Shown one piece after another: positions 36,581 to 45,564 of a DNA stretch of 64,000 bases. Source of the stretch: Alphaproteobacteria bacterium (lineage in GTDB: Bacteria > Pseudomonadota > Alphaproteobacteria > Rhizobiales > CAJQND01). Location of the stretch: assembly GCA_024227565.1 (NCBI GenBank), contig JAAEUE010000155.1, positions 1 through 64,000 of the forward strand. The letters run 5' to 3'. How positions within the stretch are numbered: the first letter of the stretch is position 1; the number at the start of each line of letters is the position of its first letter. Below the pieces are notes generated by a model. It did not search any database. It had not been told where the DNA came from and saw only the letters and a list, made by a program, of their open reading frames with translations. Position numbers and translations under genes: made by a program.

Positions 36581-38053
36581 ATGACGGACGGCACCCAGAT
36601 TTTCATCGGCACGGCGCAAGAAAAACAGTTCCTCAATTTGAAGTTGGCCAACCGACATGGACTGGTCACAGGAGCCACCGGCACCGGCAAGACCGTAACC
36701 CTGCAAATCCTTGCTGAAGGCTTTGCTGACCAGGGCGTGCCTGTGTTCGCTGCAGACGTGAAGGGCGATCTGTCCGGCGTATCTGCTGAGGGGGAGCCGA
36801 AGGACTTTCTGATCGAGCGGGCCACCAAGATCGGCTTCGACGATTATGGCTTTGAAGCTTATCCGACCGTGTTCTGGGATCTGTTCGGCGAGCAGGGTCA
36901 TCCGATCCGCACCACAATCACCGAAATGGGCCCGCTGCTGCTCTCGCGCCTGCTCAATCTCACCGAAGCCCAGGAAGGCGCACTGAACATCGCGTTCCGG
37001 ATCGCCGATGAAGAAGGCCTGGCGGTTCTCGATTTGAAGGACTTGCGGGCGCTGCTCATCGAAATCGGCGAGCGGGCCAAAGAGATCCGCACCGAGTACG
37101 GCACCGTCTCCAAGCAGTCCATCGGCGCCATCCAGCGCCGGCTGCTGGTTTTGGAAGAGCAAGGGGCTGAAAGCTTCTTCGGCGAGCCGGCCCTCGACAT
37201 CAAAGACATTATGCGCACAACCCGCGATGGCCGCGGCTACATCAACGTTCTGGCGGCCGACAAGCTCATGCTGTCGCCACAGCTTTATGCCACCTTCCTG
37301 CTGTGGCTGTTGTCGGAGCTGTTCGAAGAGCTTCCCGAGGTTGGGGATCCCGACAAGCCCAAGCTGGTGTTCTTCTTTGACGAAGCCCACTTGCTGTTCG
37401 ATGAGGCGCCCAAGGCGCTGATTGATAAGGTTGAGCAGGTGGTGCGCCTGATCCGCTCCAAAGGCGTCGGGGTCTATTTCGTCACACAGAACCCACTTGA
37501 TGTGCCTGAAACCGTGCTCTCCCAGCTTGGCAACCGCATCCAGCACGCGCTGAGAGCCTATACGCCGCGCGAGCAGAAGGCGGTGAGAACCGCAGCGTCC
37601 ACCTTCCGCCAGAACCCGGACATCGATACGGAAACAGCCATCACCCAGCTTGGTGTCGGCGAGGCTCTTGTGTCCACGTTGGAGAAAAAGGGCGTGCCGT
37701 CAATGGTGCAGCAGACCCTGATCCGCCCACCGTCATCGCGGATGGGCCCGGTCGAGGACGCAGAGCGCCGCAAGGTCATCAACAACAGCCCCGTGTTCGG
37801 GATTTATGATGAGACGGTGGACCGGGAATCCGCCTTTGAGATCTTGAAGGAGCGGGCCGAAACCAGGGCTGATGCTGCAGAAAAGGCGGCTGAAGAAATG
37901 GCCCAGGCCAAAGAGGCCAAGAAGAAATCGGGCGGACGCCGCAGCCGCCGCATGAGCCACACGGAACGTTTCATCAGCTCAGCCGTTCGCACCATTGGCA
38001 CTCAGATCGGCCGGGCGCTGATCAGGGGCATTTTGGGTAGCCTGCGGCGCTAA
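36581..38053 (+). CDS. HerA-like ATPase, DUF853 (YjgR) family
   Basis: A 490-residue P-loop ATPase of the HerA/FtsK class. Walker A GATGTGKT (about 31-38), the DVKGDLSG segment and Walker [13 protein letters not shown] (about 263-274) are intact, and the [30 protein letters not shown] region is the typical C-terminal helicase segment. The tail is Lys/Arg-rich and predicted to contact nucleic acid or membrane. Length matches the YjgR/DUF853 family, whose exact role is unsettled. The gene is followed by a hairpin repeat and the convergent zapE. Confidence 0.9.
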   Translation: MTDGTQIFIGTAQEKQFLNLKLANRHGLVTGATGTGKTVTLQILAEGFADQGVPVFAADVKGDLSGVSAEGEPKDFLIERATKIGFDDYGFEAYPTVFWDLFGEQGHPIRTTITEMGPLLLSRLLNLTEAQEGALNIAFRIADEEGLAVLDLKDLRALLIEIGERAKEIRTEYGTVSKQSIGAIQRRLLVLEEQGAESFFGEPALDIKDIMRTTRDGRGYINVLAADKLMLSPQLYATFLLWLLSELFEELPEVGDPDKPKLVFFFDEAHLLFDEAPKALIDKVEQVVRLIRSKGVGVYFVTQNPLDVPETVLSQLGNRIQHALRAYTPREQKAVRTAASTFRQNPDIDTETAITQLGVGEALVSTLEKKGVPSMVQQTLIRPPSSRMGPVEDAERRKVINNSPVFGIYDETVDRESAFEILKERAETRADAAEKAAEEMAQAKEAKKKSGGRRSRRMSHTERFISSAVRTIGTQIGRALIRGILGSLRR

Positions 38054-38055
38054 CT

Positions 38056-38140
38056 CCCCGCGTCCCTGCGAAAGCAGGGACCCATTGGACCAACCCGCCC
38101 GCTCAGAGCTATGGACCCCTGCTTTCGCAGGGGTGCGGGT
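38056..38140. terminator. Long hairpin repeat between convergent genes
   Basis: Arms at about 38057-38081 and 38113-38139 are near-perfect complements built on CCTGCGAAAGCAGG. The element fills the gap between the convergent HerA-like and zapE genes and probably terminates both. Related copies lie near 34530 and 45336. Confidence 0.75.
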
Positions 38141-39231
38141 TACGGCGCCATCAGATACTCTTCTGACTGCATCTCGATCAGGCGGGACGCCGTTCGGTTG
38201 AACTCGAACGCATGGTCGCCTTCCGGATAGATCTTGGCCGGGGCAACCGCCGCTGACGCGATCAGGCGCACGTGATTGTCGTAAAGCGCATCGATCAGGA
38301 TGACGAAGCGCTTGGCTTCGTTGCGCCGGGCCTTGGAGAGCTTTGGGATGTTCTCCACAATCACCGTGTGGAAGGTCTTGGCGATCTTCAGAAAATCGCC
38401 AGGCCCCAGCGGTTTCTCGCATAAGTCTGAAAAGTCAAAGCGCGCCACCGACCGGGCCGCCTGAGGAACCACGAGCGTGCGCCCTGTCACCTCAAGTTCC
38501 GCGGGTGGTCCGCTCTCGCATTCGGTGAGTTCTTCCCACATGGTCTGCAATTCAGTGTCGGCTTCAGCGCCCAACGGGGTCACGTAAACCTTGTGGCCCA
38601 TCAGCCGGTCCAGGCGGTAGTCCTTTTCTCCGTCAAGCGACACAACTTGCATCTTCTGCTGCATGAGCTTGATGAAAGGCAGAAAACTGTTGCGATTGAG
38701 GCCATGCTCATAAAGGCCATCGGGCTCGATGTTGGAGGTCGCAACCACGATGATGCCGTGCTCGAACAGCGCCGTGAACAAGCGGCCCAGGATCATCGCA
38801 TCGGTGATGTCGGTGACCTGGAATTCGTCGAAACACAGAACGGTGGCCTCTGCGGCGATCTCGGCGGCCACCGGCGGAATGGGGTCGTTGTGCTGCTTGC
38901 GCCAATGGTGCACCCGGGCGTGAACCTGTTGCATGAACTCATGAAAATGGATGCGGGACTTCGGCTTGATCCGCGCCAGGTCGTAGAACATGTCCATCAG
39001 CATGGTCTTGCCGCGGCCAACATCCCCGTGGATGTAGAGCCCCACAGGCACCGGGGCCTGCTTGGAAAGGCCAAGCCATTTCATCACACCATTGGGCTCG
39101 TTGCCGGGCTCATAAACGTCCAGCGCATCGCACAGGGCATCGAGTTTCTTGGCCACGACGGCCTGCTCAATGTCGGCGCCCAGCTCTCCGCGCTCAACTT
39201 GCAAGTGGTATGTGTCGTAGACCCGGCCCAT
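38140..39231 (-). CDS. zapE: Cell division ATPase ZapE (AFG1 family)
   Basis: A 363-residue AFG1-like AAA+ ATPase. Walker A GDVGRGKT is at about 69-76 and Walker B VLCFDEFQV at about 131-139. The ATSN sensor, LDRLMG and the final FVILIDALYDNHVRLIASA segment are family hallmarks. In E. coli ZapE interacts with FtsZ and destabilises the ring under stress; mitochondrial AFG1 has a protein quality-control role. The stop lies at the edge of the hairpin repeat shared with the HerA-like gene. Confidence 0.93.
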   Translation of the reverse strand: MGRVYDTYHLQVERGELGADIEQAVVAKKLDALCDALDVYEPGNEPNGVMKWLGLSKQAPVPVGLYIHGDVGRGKTMLMDMFYDLARIKPKSRIHFHEFMQQVHARVHHWRKQHNDPIPPVAAEIAAEATVLCFDEFQVTDITDAMILGRLFTALFEHGIIVVATSNIEPDGLYEHGLNRNSFLPFIKLMQQKMQVVSLDGEKDYRLDRLMGHKVYVTPLGAEADTELQTMWEELTECESGPPAELEVTGRTLVVPQAARSVARFDFSDLCEKPLGPGDFLKIAKTFHTVIVENIPKLSKARRNEAKRFVILIDALYDNHVRLIASAAVAPAKIYPEGDHAFEFNRTASRLIEMQSEEYLMAP

Positions 39232-39278
39232 GGCGCGCGCTTATGGCGCGCAAGGCCCGCCAATGCAAGGGCTGAAGA

Positions 39279-39590
39279 TCAGGCGCCCGGCAGCAGCGTT
39301 GCCAAAGGGGCCTGTTCCCAGGCATGTCCACTGGCGATGACGCAGGAAACACCCTGCACATTGGTGCGGACCATGCTCCAGGTGCCGCCGGCAGAAACGT
39401 AGAGCTCCACCAGGCCTTTCTGATTGGCGAGGCCAATGGCCTGGCGTTTTTCAGAAAAGCGTTTGTCCAGGATTTTGACGATATTGTCCCGCGGGGCACA
39501 GAACGACCGCGCCTCGGCTATGTTGGGACTTGCAAACGCGGCAAGCAGCAGGGCTGCGGCCACAAATGCGGATTTCAGCAATCCAAACAT
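39279..39590 (-). CDS. Small exported protein, paralogue A
   Basis: A 103-residue protein with a signal peptide (cleavage near AEARS). The mature part has two Cys (in SFCAPRDN and GVSCVIASGHAWE) and a small beta-rich core, VELYVSAGGTWSMVRTNVQG. It is clearly paralogous to the next small gene, with the same Cys spacing. I know no function. Similar small proteins occur in Rhizobiales genomes as hypotheticals. The Cys pair probably forms a disulphide in the periplasm. Confidence 0.75.
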   Translation of the reverse strand: MFGLLKSAFVAAALLLAAFASPNIAEARSFCAPRDNIVKILDKRFSEKRQAIGLANQKGLVELYVSAGGTWSMVRTNVQGVSCVIASGHAWEQAPLATLLPGA

Positions 39591-39788
39591 TTCACTACCT
39601 CCTGTTCAGCTCCAGGGCCGCCAGGAGGCAAGTCAAAGATCGCCTTCAGCAGTTGCCCGGAGCGAAGGGTTCGACGGTAAGGGTCATCCCTTTTCTCCCT
39701 GGTCTCCAATGCACGTCGTATTCATGAGATCGGGCTGTGCCCGTTCACGTTCAAGACGCGCCAAACTCACGTGTTGGTGAGGCTGAAA

Positions 39789-40124
39789 TTAAATGCCCGG
39801 CTCGACCATCGCCACTTTGGGCGCGTCTTCCCAGGAATGCCCGGCGGCAATGATGCAACTGACCCCGTTCAGGTCGGTCATCACCAGGGTCCATGATCCG
39901 GTGTCGGACACGAACACTTCCATAACCCGGCGGCTGGCCACAAGGCCGAGGCCCTTGCGGGCTTCCTTGTATTTGCCGGTCAGGGCTTTTGTCAGCTTTT
40001 TGTGCGGTCCGCAGGCCATGCTGGCCTCGGCGGGCAGAGAAAAGCTTAAAATCAAGGCGCCAGCGGCAACCACAGTTGCAAACAGGCGGCGGCACGTCGT
40101 GATGGAATTCAGATCGACCATCAT
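39789..40124 (-). CDS. Small exported protein, paralogue B
   Basis: A 111-residue relative of the preceding small protein. A signal peptide (to about residue 35) precedes MACGPHKKLTKALTGKYKEARKGLGL and MEVFVSDTGSWTLVMTDLNGVSCIIAAGHSWEDAP. The pattern C...K...E.R...GL...VS..G.W..V.T..NGVSC.IA.GH.WE.AP is shared. The two genes are on the same strand about 200 bases apart, so a tandem duplication is likely. Confidence 0.75.
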   Translation of the reverse strand: MMVDLNSITTCRRLFATVVAAGALILSFSLPAEASMACGPHKKLTKALTGKYKEARKGLGLVASRRVMEVFVSDTGSWTLVMTDLNGVSCIIAAGHSWEDAPKVAMVEPGI

Positions 40125-40501
40125 TACCTCCTAACGCAAGTTCCGGCTTCACGCCGGCAGGAGGTTATTCAGAAAAGAACAGCCATCTAGACCGGCACCG
40201 CAACGCAAACGCACCTGCACTCACATTATTCGCGCCCCTACGCCACCCTTCCCCTCTTATGCTTAACTTTAAGATGGTGCGCGGAATTGGTTAATGCGGG
40301 ATTAAGCTTCAACAGACGTGATTACACACAAACGTGAAAAGGGCGCATTCGTCTCAATTGACGTTATTCCTCATCCATGCCGTCCTCGGGCTTGACCCGA
40401 GGACCCGCTGCCACAAGCTCTAGGCCCTGCCGCATGGGCCCTCGGGTCAAGCCCGAGGGCTACATTCAGACAGTTTTGATCACATCTAAATTCGCCGCGT
40501 T
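40125..40501. other. Intergenic region with a paired palindromic repeat
   Basis: A 377-base gap. Apart from the CCTCGGG repeat pair near 40384-40458 it is AT-rich (about 40230-40350) and non-coding. The promoter of the small exported protein gene probably lies in its left part. Confidence 0.5.
40384..40458. repeat. Paired 19-base palindromic repeats
   Basis: CCTCGGGCTTGACCCGAGG at 40384-40402 recurs as its exact reverse complement at 40440-40458. Each unit is itself a 7-base-arm hairpin. This is a typical alphaproteobacterial dispersed palindrome and may end transcription of the MMSDH gene, whose stop is 44 bases away. Confidence 0.75.
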
Positions 40502-42001
40502 TTAGTTCATTGTCGGAATGACAAACTCTGCGCCCTCTTTCATGCCCGATGGCCAGCGTGAGGTCACGGTCTTGGTGCGGGTGTAGAACCGCACTGAATC
40601 CGGGCCATGCTGGTTGAGGTCGCCGAAGGCTGAACGCTTCCAGCCGCCGAAGGTATGGTAGGCGAGGGGAACCGGGATCGGCACGTTGATGCCCACCATG
40701 CCGATGTTGATGCGGTTGGCGAACTCACGGGCTGCATCGCCGTCGCGGGTGTAGATCGCAACGCCGTTGCCATATTCGTGGCTCATGGGAAGATCGATTG
40801 CTTCTTCATACGTCTTGGCGCGCACCACCGAGAGCACGGGGCCGAAGATCTCTTCCTTATAGATCCGCATGTCCTTGGTCACATTGTCGAACAGGCAGCC
40901 GCCCATGAAGTAGCCGTTCTCAAAGCCTTGCATGGAGAAGTCACGGCCATCCACGGCCAAGTTTGCGCCTTCCTCGATGCCGAGATTCACATAACCCCGG
41001 ACCCGGTCCAGCGCCTGTTGGGTTACCACCGGGCCGTAGTCAGCCTCACGGTCAGTGGATGGGCCGATCTTCAGGCTCTCAACCCGCGGGATGAGCTTTT
41101 CAACCAACGCATCCGCCGTGGCTTCACCAACCGGAACGGCAACCGAGATCGCCATGCAGCGCTCGCCGGCCGAGCCGTAGCCGGCCCCGATGAGCGCATC
41201 GACAGCCTGATCCAGATCGGCATCAGGCATGATGATCATGTGGTTCTTGGCGCCGCCGAAGCATTGAACCCGTTTGCCGTTCGCGGTGCCGCGCGAATAG
41301 ACATATTCGGCAATGGCGGTGGAGCCAACAAAGCCAACCCCTTGGATGACTTCATTGTCCAAAATAGCGTCCACGGCTTCCTTGTCGCCGTTGACCACAT
41401 TCAGAATGCCTTCCGGCAGGCCGGCCTCAATCATCAGCTCGCCCAAGCGCAAAGGCAGGGACGGGTCGCGCTCAGAGGGTTTCAGAATGAAAGCATTGCC
41501 GCAGGCAATCGCCGGGCACATTTTCCACATGGGGATCATGGCCGGGAAGTTGAACGGTGTAATGCCGGCAGCCACGCCCAGGGGCTGGCGCATGGAATAC
41601 ATGTCGATGCCCGGGCCGGCGCTGTCAGAATATTCGCCTTTCAGCAAATGGGGGATGCCAAGGGAAAACTCAGCCACCTCAATGCCGCGCTGAATGTCGC
41701 CATGGCTGTCGGGAATGGTCTTGCCATGCTCACGTGAAAGCATCTGGGCGAGCTCTTCTTTTTCCGCGTTCACCAGGTCGATGAACTTCATCATCACCCT
41801 GGCGCGCACTTGCGGGTTCTTTGCCGCCCATGCTGGCTGGGCTGCTGCTGCATTGGCCACCGCGGCGTTAAGTTCTTCGGTTGATGCCAGAGCCACTTTG
41901 GCCTGCACTTCGCCGGTGTTCGGGTCGTAAACGTCGGCGAACCGACCGCTGGTTCCCGCGACGTTCTTGCCGCCGATAAAATGTCCGATTTCCTTGACCA
42001 T
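40502..42001 (-). CDS. mmsA: CoA-acylating methylmalonate-semialdehyde dehydrogenase
   Basis: A 499-residue aldehyde dehydrogenase of the MMSDH/IolA branch, which converts methylmalonate semialdehyde to propionyl-CoA in valine and inositol degradation. FNFPAMIPMWKMCPAIACGNAFILKPSE, the GFVGST NAD motif and the catalytic Cys in GSAGERCMAIS are present, and the Glu of ordinary ALDHs is absent as expected. FGDLNQHGPDSVRFYT is typical of the family. Its product feeds the mutase encoded at 30-34 kb. Confidence 0.95.
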   Translation of the reverse strand: MVKEIGHFIGGKNVAGTSGRFADVYDPNTGEVQAKVALASTEELNAAVANAAAAQPAWAAKNPQVRARVMMKFIDLVNAEKEELAQMLSREHGKTIPDSHGDIQRGIEVAEFSLGIPHLLKGEYSDSAGPGIDMYSMRQPLGVAAGITPFNFPAMIPMWKMCPAIACGNAFILKPSERDPSLPLRLGELMIEAGLPEGILNVVNGDKEAVDAILDNEVIQGVGFVGSTAIAEYVYSRGTANGKRVQCFGGAKNHMIIMPDADLDQAVDALIGAGYGSAGERCMAISVAVPVGEATADALVEKLIPRVESLKIGPSTDREADYGPVVTQQALDRVRGYVNLGIEEGANLAVDGRDFSMQGFENGYFMGGCLFDNVTKDMRIYKEEIFGPVLSVVRAKTYEEAIDLPMSHEYGNGVAIYTRDGDAAREFANRINIGMVGINVPIPVPLAYHTFGGWKRSAFGDLNQHGPDSVRFYTRTKTVTSRWPSGMKEGAEFVIPTMN

Positions 42002-42126
42002 ATCCTTGCCGCCCCGCCTTTTCAGATCAGGCCTCGAAGCGTCCCTTGTTGGAGTGAAGCTGAGCCGACACTATCGGGCTTTCCATAGGGCGGCAAGATG
42101 CAACGCTTAGGCTGCGGCTGTTGGTG

Positions 42127-43284
42127 TCACCAATTGGTGGGTGTTGGTCTGTTGCGGATTTTGAGGTTGCGCAACTCATCCACATTCTTCACGCCGAGCT
42201 GCAGCATGTTGTTGCAATAATCATCCCTGAGCACATTCATCACATGCTGCCCGCCCGCTTCGCCCAGAGCGGCCACCGCATAGAGGAAGGGGCGGCCGAG
42301 CAGGCAGAAATCGGCGCCCAATGCCCGGGCGCGCACGATGTCGAGTCCGCTTCTGATGCCGGAATCAAAGATGATGCTCATTTTGCCGCCAACCTCAGCG
42401 GCAATTTCCGGCAACACAGAGATGGTGGCCGGTGCCGCGTCCGTTTGCCGGGCGCCGTGGTTGGACACCACAATGCCATCAAACCCGCGCTTGGCCGCTT
42501 CCACGGCATCGCCCACGTCCATGATGCCTTTCAAGATCACCGGGCCGTCCCAAAGATCGCGCACCGCTGACACATCATCCCAATCCGGCCGGCCGTGCAA
42601 CAAGGCGGCAAGGAAGGTGCGCAAGTCAGAATTATCCGTGCGGTATTTCTCCAAAGTCACCAGATGGGGCATCTTGTGGGTCAGCGTGGAAAGGCTCCAG
42701 GCTGGATTCCGGGTTGCTTGCCACAGGGTCGCAAGGTCTTTCTTCGGCGGCATGCGCAAACCCGCCTTGAGCTGCCGCTCGCGGGTGCTGGTCACGGGCA
42801 CATCGACGGTGATCACCAGAACCTTGAAGCCGGCGTCTTTGCCCCGGCGCAGTATGTCGTCGCGCACTTCCAGGTTCTTGGTAGGGTAATATTGATACCA
42901 GCCATACTCGCCCACCTCCGGGCCAACGGTTTCCGGCGTCTCGGCGCCCACGGTGCTGAGGCAATAAGGCAGCTTCATCTGCGCTGCGGCTCGGGCCAGG
43001 AAGATCTCGGTCTTGGGCCACACCAGCCCGGACATGCCCACCGGCGCAACGCCGAACGGGGCTTCATACTCTTGTCCAAATAGCGTGGTTTTGAACTCTG
43101 CTTCGATCTTGCCCGGCAGCATCCGCGGCACGATCTCGATCTCCCGCAAGGCGCTCTCGTTGCGGGCCTTTCCGTCTTCGATGCCGGTGCTGCTGTCGAG
43201 AAACTCCCAGGCGAAATGAGGCAATCGGGTTCTGGCGCGTTCTCTCAGATAGTGCACTGAGGGATAGCGGGTCAGGTCGGTCAT
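42127..43284 (-). CDS. FMN-dependent alpha-hydroxy-acid dehydrogenase (LldD-like)
   Basis: A 385-residue enzyme of the glycolate oxidase / L-lactate dehydrogenase family. The substrate-binding Tyr at PSVHYLRERA, the FMN segment APVGMSGLVWP, TVDVPVTSTRER, VILKGIMDVGDA and the catalytic-His motif VSNHGARQTD are all present. The last motif usually reads SNHGGRQLD, so the pocket may differ slightly. Substrate (lactate, glycolate, mandelate or another 2-hydroxyacid) is not decidable. It is divergent from the MIP channel gene. Confidence 0.9.
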   Translation of the reverse strand: MTDLTRYPSVHYLRERARTRLPHFAWEFLDSSTGIEDGKARNESALREIEIVPRMLPGKIEAEFKTTLFGQEYEAPFGVAPVGMSGLVWPKTEIFLARAAAQMKLPYCLSTVGAETPETVGPEVGEYGWYQYYPTKNLEVRDDILRRGKDAGFKVLVITVDVPVTSTRERQLKAGLRMPPKKDLATLWQATRNPAWSLSTLTHKMPHLVTLEKYRTDNSDLRTFLAALLHGRPDWDDVSAVRDLWDGPVILKGIMDVGDAVEAAKRGFDGIVVSNHGARQTDAAPATISVLPEIAAEVGGKMSIIFDSGIRSGLDIVRARALGADFCLLGRPFLYAVAALGEAGGQHVMNVLRDDYCNNMLQLGVKNVDELRNLKIRNRPTPTNW

Positions 43285-43449
43285 GGCGGGATGAGCTTGC
43301 TATTTGAGATATTTGAAGGAGGCAGTCTTAGCATCAGGCTTGTGCAAAGAACATGGGCAATTGGCCCCTGGCGGCGGAGGTGTCTTGCGCCTTGCGCTTT
43401 TCTGAGGCAACTGGTTCGGTTAGCTGTGGGAAGACGAGGGGTACTGACG

Positions 43450-44136
43450 ATGGCAAACTTCGATATGGCGCGGCGCCTGGCGGCCGAAGCCCTGGGCACC
43501 GGGTTGCTGGTGTGCACGGTTGTTGGGTCCGGCATCATGGCCGACAAGTTGAGCGACGACGTGGCTGTTTCCCTATTGGGCAACACAATCCCCACCGGCG
43601 CCATTCTGGTGGTGCTGATCACGATATTCGGCCCGATTTCCGGGGCGCACTTCAACCCGGCGGTCTCTCTGGGTTTTGCCGTGAAACGCGACCTGCCGTG
43701 GACCGAACTGGTACCCTACATTGCGGCGCAGGTTGCGGGCGGCATCGTGGGCACCTTCGTGGCCCATCTGATGTTCGACCTCAGTGTGCTGCAGGCCTCG
43801 ACCACCGTGCGAACGGGTGGGGCGCAATGGTTTGCCGAATGGGTCGCCGCCTTTGGGCTCATGGCTATCATCCTGGGCGGCATCAGATTCCGGGCCGACG
43901 CAGTGCCCTGGCTTGTGGGGCTTTACATCACGGCAGCTTATTGGTTCACAGCTTCCACGTCGTTCGCCAATCCGGCGGTGGCGATCGCCCGCGCCTTCAC
44001 CGATACGTTCTCCGGCATCCGCCCGATTGACCTTCCTGGCTTCATCATTGCCGAATGCATCGGCGCCGTGTGTGCGGTTCTGTTGTTTGGCTGGCTCCTG
44101 GCCCCGGGCGATGATAAGACGGGGCCGAATTCCTGA
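43450..44136 (+). CDS. MIP-family channel, AqpS-like
   Basis: A 228-residue aquaporin-fold channel with six membrane segments. The first NPA loop is GAHFNPAVSLGF, the second is SFANPAVAIARAF. In ordinary aquaporins and glycerol channels the second NPA is followed at once by the selectivity-filter Arg; here it is Val. This matches the AqpS-like branch that, in Rhizobiales, accompanies arsenic genes and passes arsenite or methylarsenite. The start at 43450 follows a GAGGGG; a longer frame from 43291 is less likely. No arsR or arsC gene is adjacent, although an LMW-phosphatase-fold gene exists at 27.5 kb. Confidence 0.85.
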   Translation: MANFDMARRLAAEALGTGLLVCTVVGSGIMADKLSDDVAVSLLGNTIPTGAILVVLITIFGPISGAHFNPAVSLGFAVKRDLPWTELVPYIAAQVAGGIVGTFVAHLMFDLSVLQASTTVRTGGAQWFAEWVAAFGLMAIILGGIRFRADAVPWLVGLYITAAYWFTASTSFANPAVAIARAFTDTFSGIRPIDLPGFIIAECIGAVCAVLLFGWLLAPGDDKTGPNS

Positions 44137-44161
44137 TCCCACTTCACGTCTTGAGGCTTTT

Positions 44162-45103
44162 ATGGGCACGAGCACCCACGAATACGTTGACGATCCCCGC
44201 AACGCCGACATCCTGATCTCCATCAACGGAGAGATGGTGCCGCGGGCTGAGGCCATGGTGTCGGTGTTTGATTCCGGCTTCATTTTGGGCGACGGTGTCT
44301 GGGAAGGCTTGCGCGTGCATGAGGGCGGGATCGCCTTTCTGGATGCCCATCTGGAGCGGCTCTACGAAGGCGCCCGGGCCATCGACATGGAGATGGATGT
44401 TTCTCCCGATGCTCTGGCCAAGCGGCTGTTCGACTGCCTGGCGGCCAATGACATGGGCGAAGGGGTGCACATTCGCCTGATGGTCACCCGGGGCATCAAG
44501 GCAACCCCCTATCAAGACCCGCGCGTAACGATTTCGCCGCCCACCATTGTCATCATTCCGGAATACAAGACCGCCAAGCCTGAGGTTCTGGAGCGGGGCA
44601 TCACGCTCTTCACCACCCACATCCGCCGCACCTCGCCGGACACCCAAGACCAGAAGCTTAATTCACACTCCAAGCTCAACTGCATCCAGGCGTGTATCCA
44701 GGCGGCCAAGGCCGGCGCTGATGAAGCTTTGATGCTGGACCCTCAGGGCTTTGTAGCGACCTGCAACTCGACGCATTTTTTCATCGTGCGCCGCGGCGAG
44801 GTCTGGACCTCAAGCGGTGACTACTGCCTGGGCGGCATCACCCGCGGGAATGTCATCAGAGTGTGTGAAGAAAACGGCATCCCGATCCGCCAGAAGAACT
44901 TCTCCACCACCGATGTTTACAGCGCCGACGAAGCCTTCGTCACCGGCACTTTTGCCGGCCTGTGCCCGGTGCGCGAAATTGACGGGCGCCCGATTGGCCA
45001 TCCCACCAAGCCGCGCACCGACGGCAAGGTGATGGGCCCCATGACGGGGCGGCTGATTGAGCTTTATCAGGCGATGATCAAGCGTGAAACGGCGCGTCCC
45101 TGA
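44162..45103 (+). CDS. Class IV aminotransferase (branched-chain/D-amino-acid type)
   Basis: A 313-residue PLP enzyme of fold type IV. FDSGFILGDGVWEGLRVHEG, LDAHLERLYEGA, the PLP-Lys region LNSHSKLNCIQACIQA, GADEALMLDPQGFVATCNSTHFFIV and GITRGNVIRVCEENGI are family hallmarks. The gene begins 25 bases after the channel gene; a longer frame overlapping that gene is a shadow. It could be a branched-chain aminotransferase, D-amino-acid aminotransferase or (R)-amine transaminase. The SHSK context differs from standard IlvE. Confidence 0.88.
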   Translation: MGTSTHEYVDDPRNADILISINGEMVPRAEAMVSVFDSGFILGDGVWEGLRVHEGGIAFLDAHLERLYEGARAIDMEMDVSPDALAKRLFDCLAANDMGEGVHIRLMVTRGIKATPYQDPRVTISPPTIVIIPEYKTAKPEVLERGITLFTTHIRRTSPDTQDQKLNSHSKLNCIQACIQAAKAGADEALMLDPQGFVATCNSTHFFIVRRGEVWTSSGDYCLGGITRGNVIRVCEENGIPIRQKNFSTTDVYSADEAFVTGTFAGLCPVREIDGRPIGHPTKPRTDGKVMGPMTGRLIELYQAMIKRETARP

Positions 45104-45564
45104 CCGGTGGGTTGAAAATTGTCACCTAAAAAGGCCATATAGAGCTAATTAAGGACTAAATTCAGCAGCTTACGCGAATTTGGGTTCGTTTCGCAGAATC
45201 GTGTTTTTTGCCGGTTTCCCGCCGTTGAAGATGAACAGATTTGGGTGGGTGGTATGATCAATATCACCTATTTAGTGGCAAAACCGTATGACGCCACACC
45301 CCTGCCCGTTTCCGCGTTCCTGCCCATCCCCCCCCCCCGCATCCCTGCGAAAGCAGGGATCCATGCGAGCCAACCACATGCTCAGAGCACAAGGGTGTGG
45401 GACAGACCCCTCAGCCATCAAGCGTCGCAGCCTGGCCGCCCAGGTGCTCCACCAGAGCGCCAGGCCGAAGGCGGAACTGCAATGGTGCTTGCCTCTTGAT
45501 CCGCACACTGCCAAAAAGTGGCAGCATTTGTCTGTAGTGGGGCTGGGCAGGGGAAGGGCCGTTT
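45104..45564. other. Intergenic region with poly-C tract and hairpin repeat
   Basis: A 461-base gap with no credible gene. The left third is AT-rich. An 11-base C run lies at 45328-45338 directly before a CCTGCGAAAGCAGG repeat. A CTGCCA-N5-TGGCAG hairpin is at 45508-45524, about 40 bases before the mscS-like gene. Confidence 0.6.
45336..45388. repeat. CCTGCGAAAGCAGG repeat, partial copy
   Basis: This copy shares CCCGC(A/G)TCCCTGCGAAAGCAGGGA(T/C)CCAT, a CCAACC block and GCTCAGAGC with the element at 38056-38140 but lacks its second long arm. Confidence 0.7.

Noticed and set aside
36521-37546. 341-codon open frame on the minus strand
   Set aside because: It is antisense to the HerA-like ATPase gene, whose Walker motifs are intact.
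40655-41737. 360-codon open frame on the plus strand
   Set aside because: Antisense shadow of the methylmalonate-semialdehyde dehydrogenase gene.
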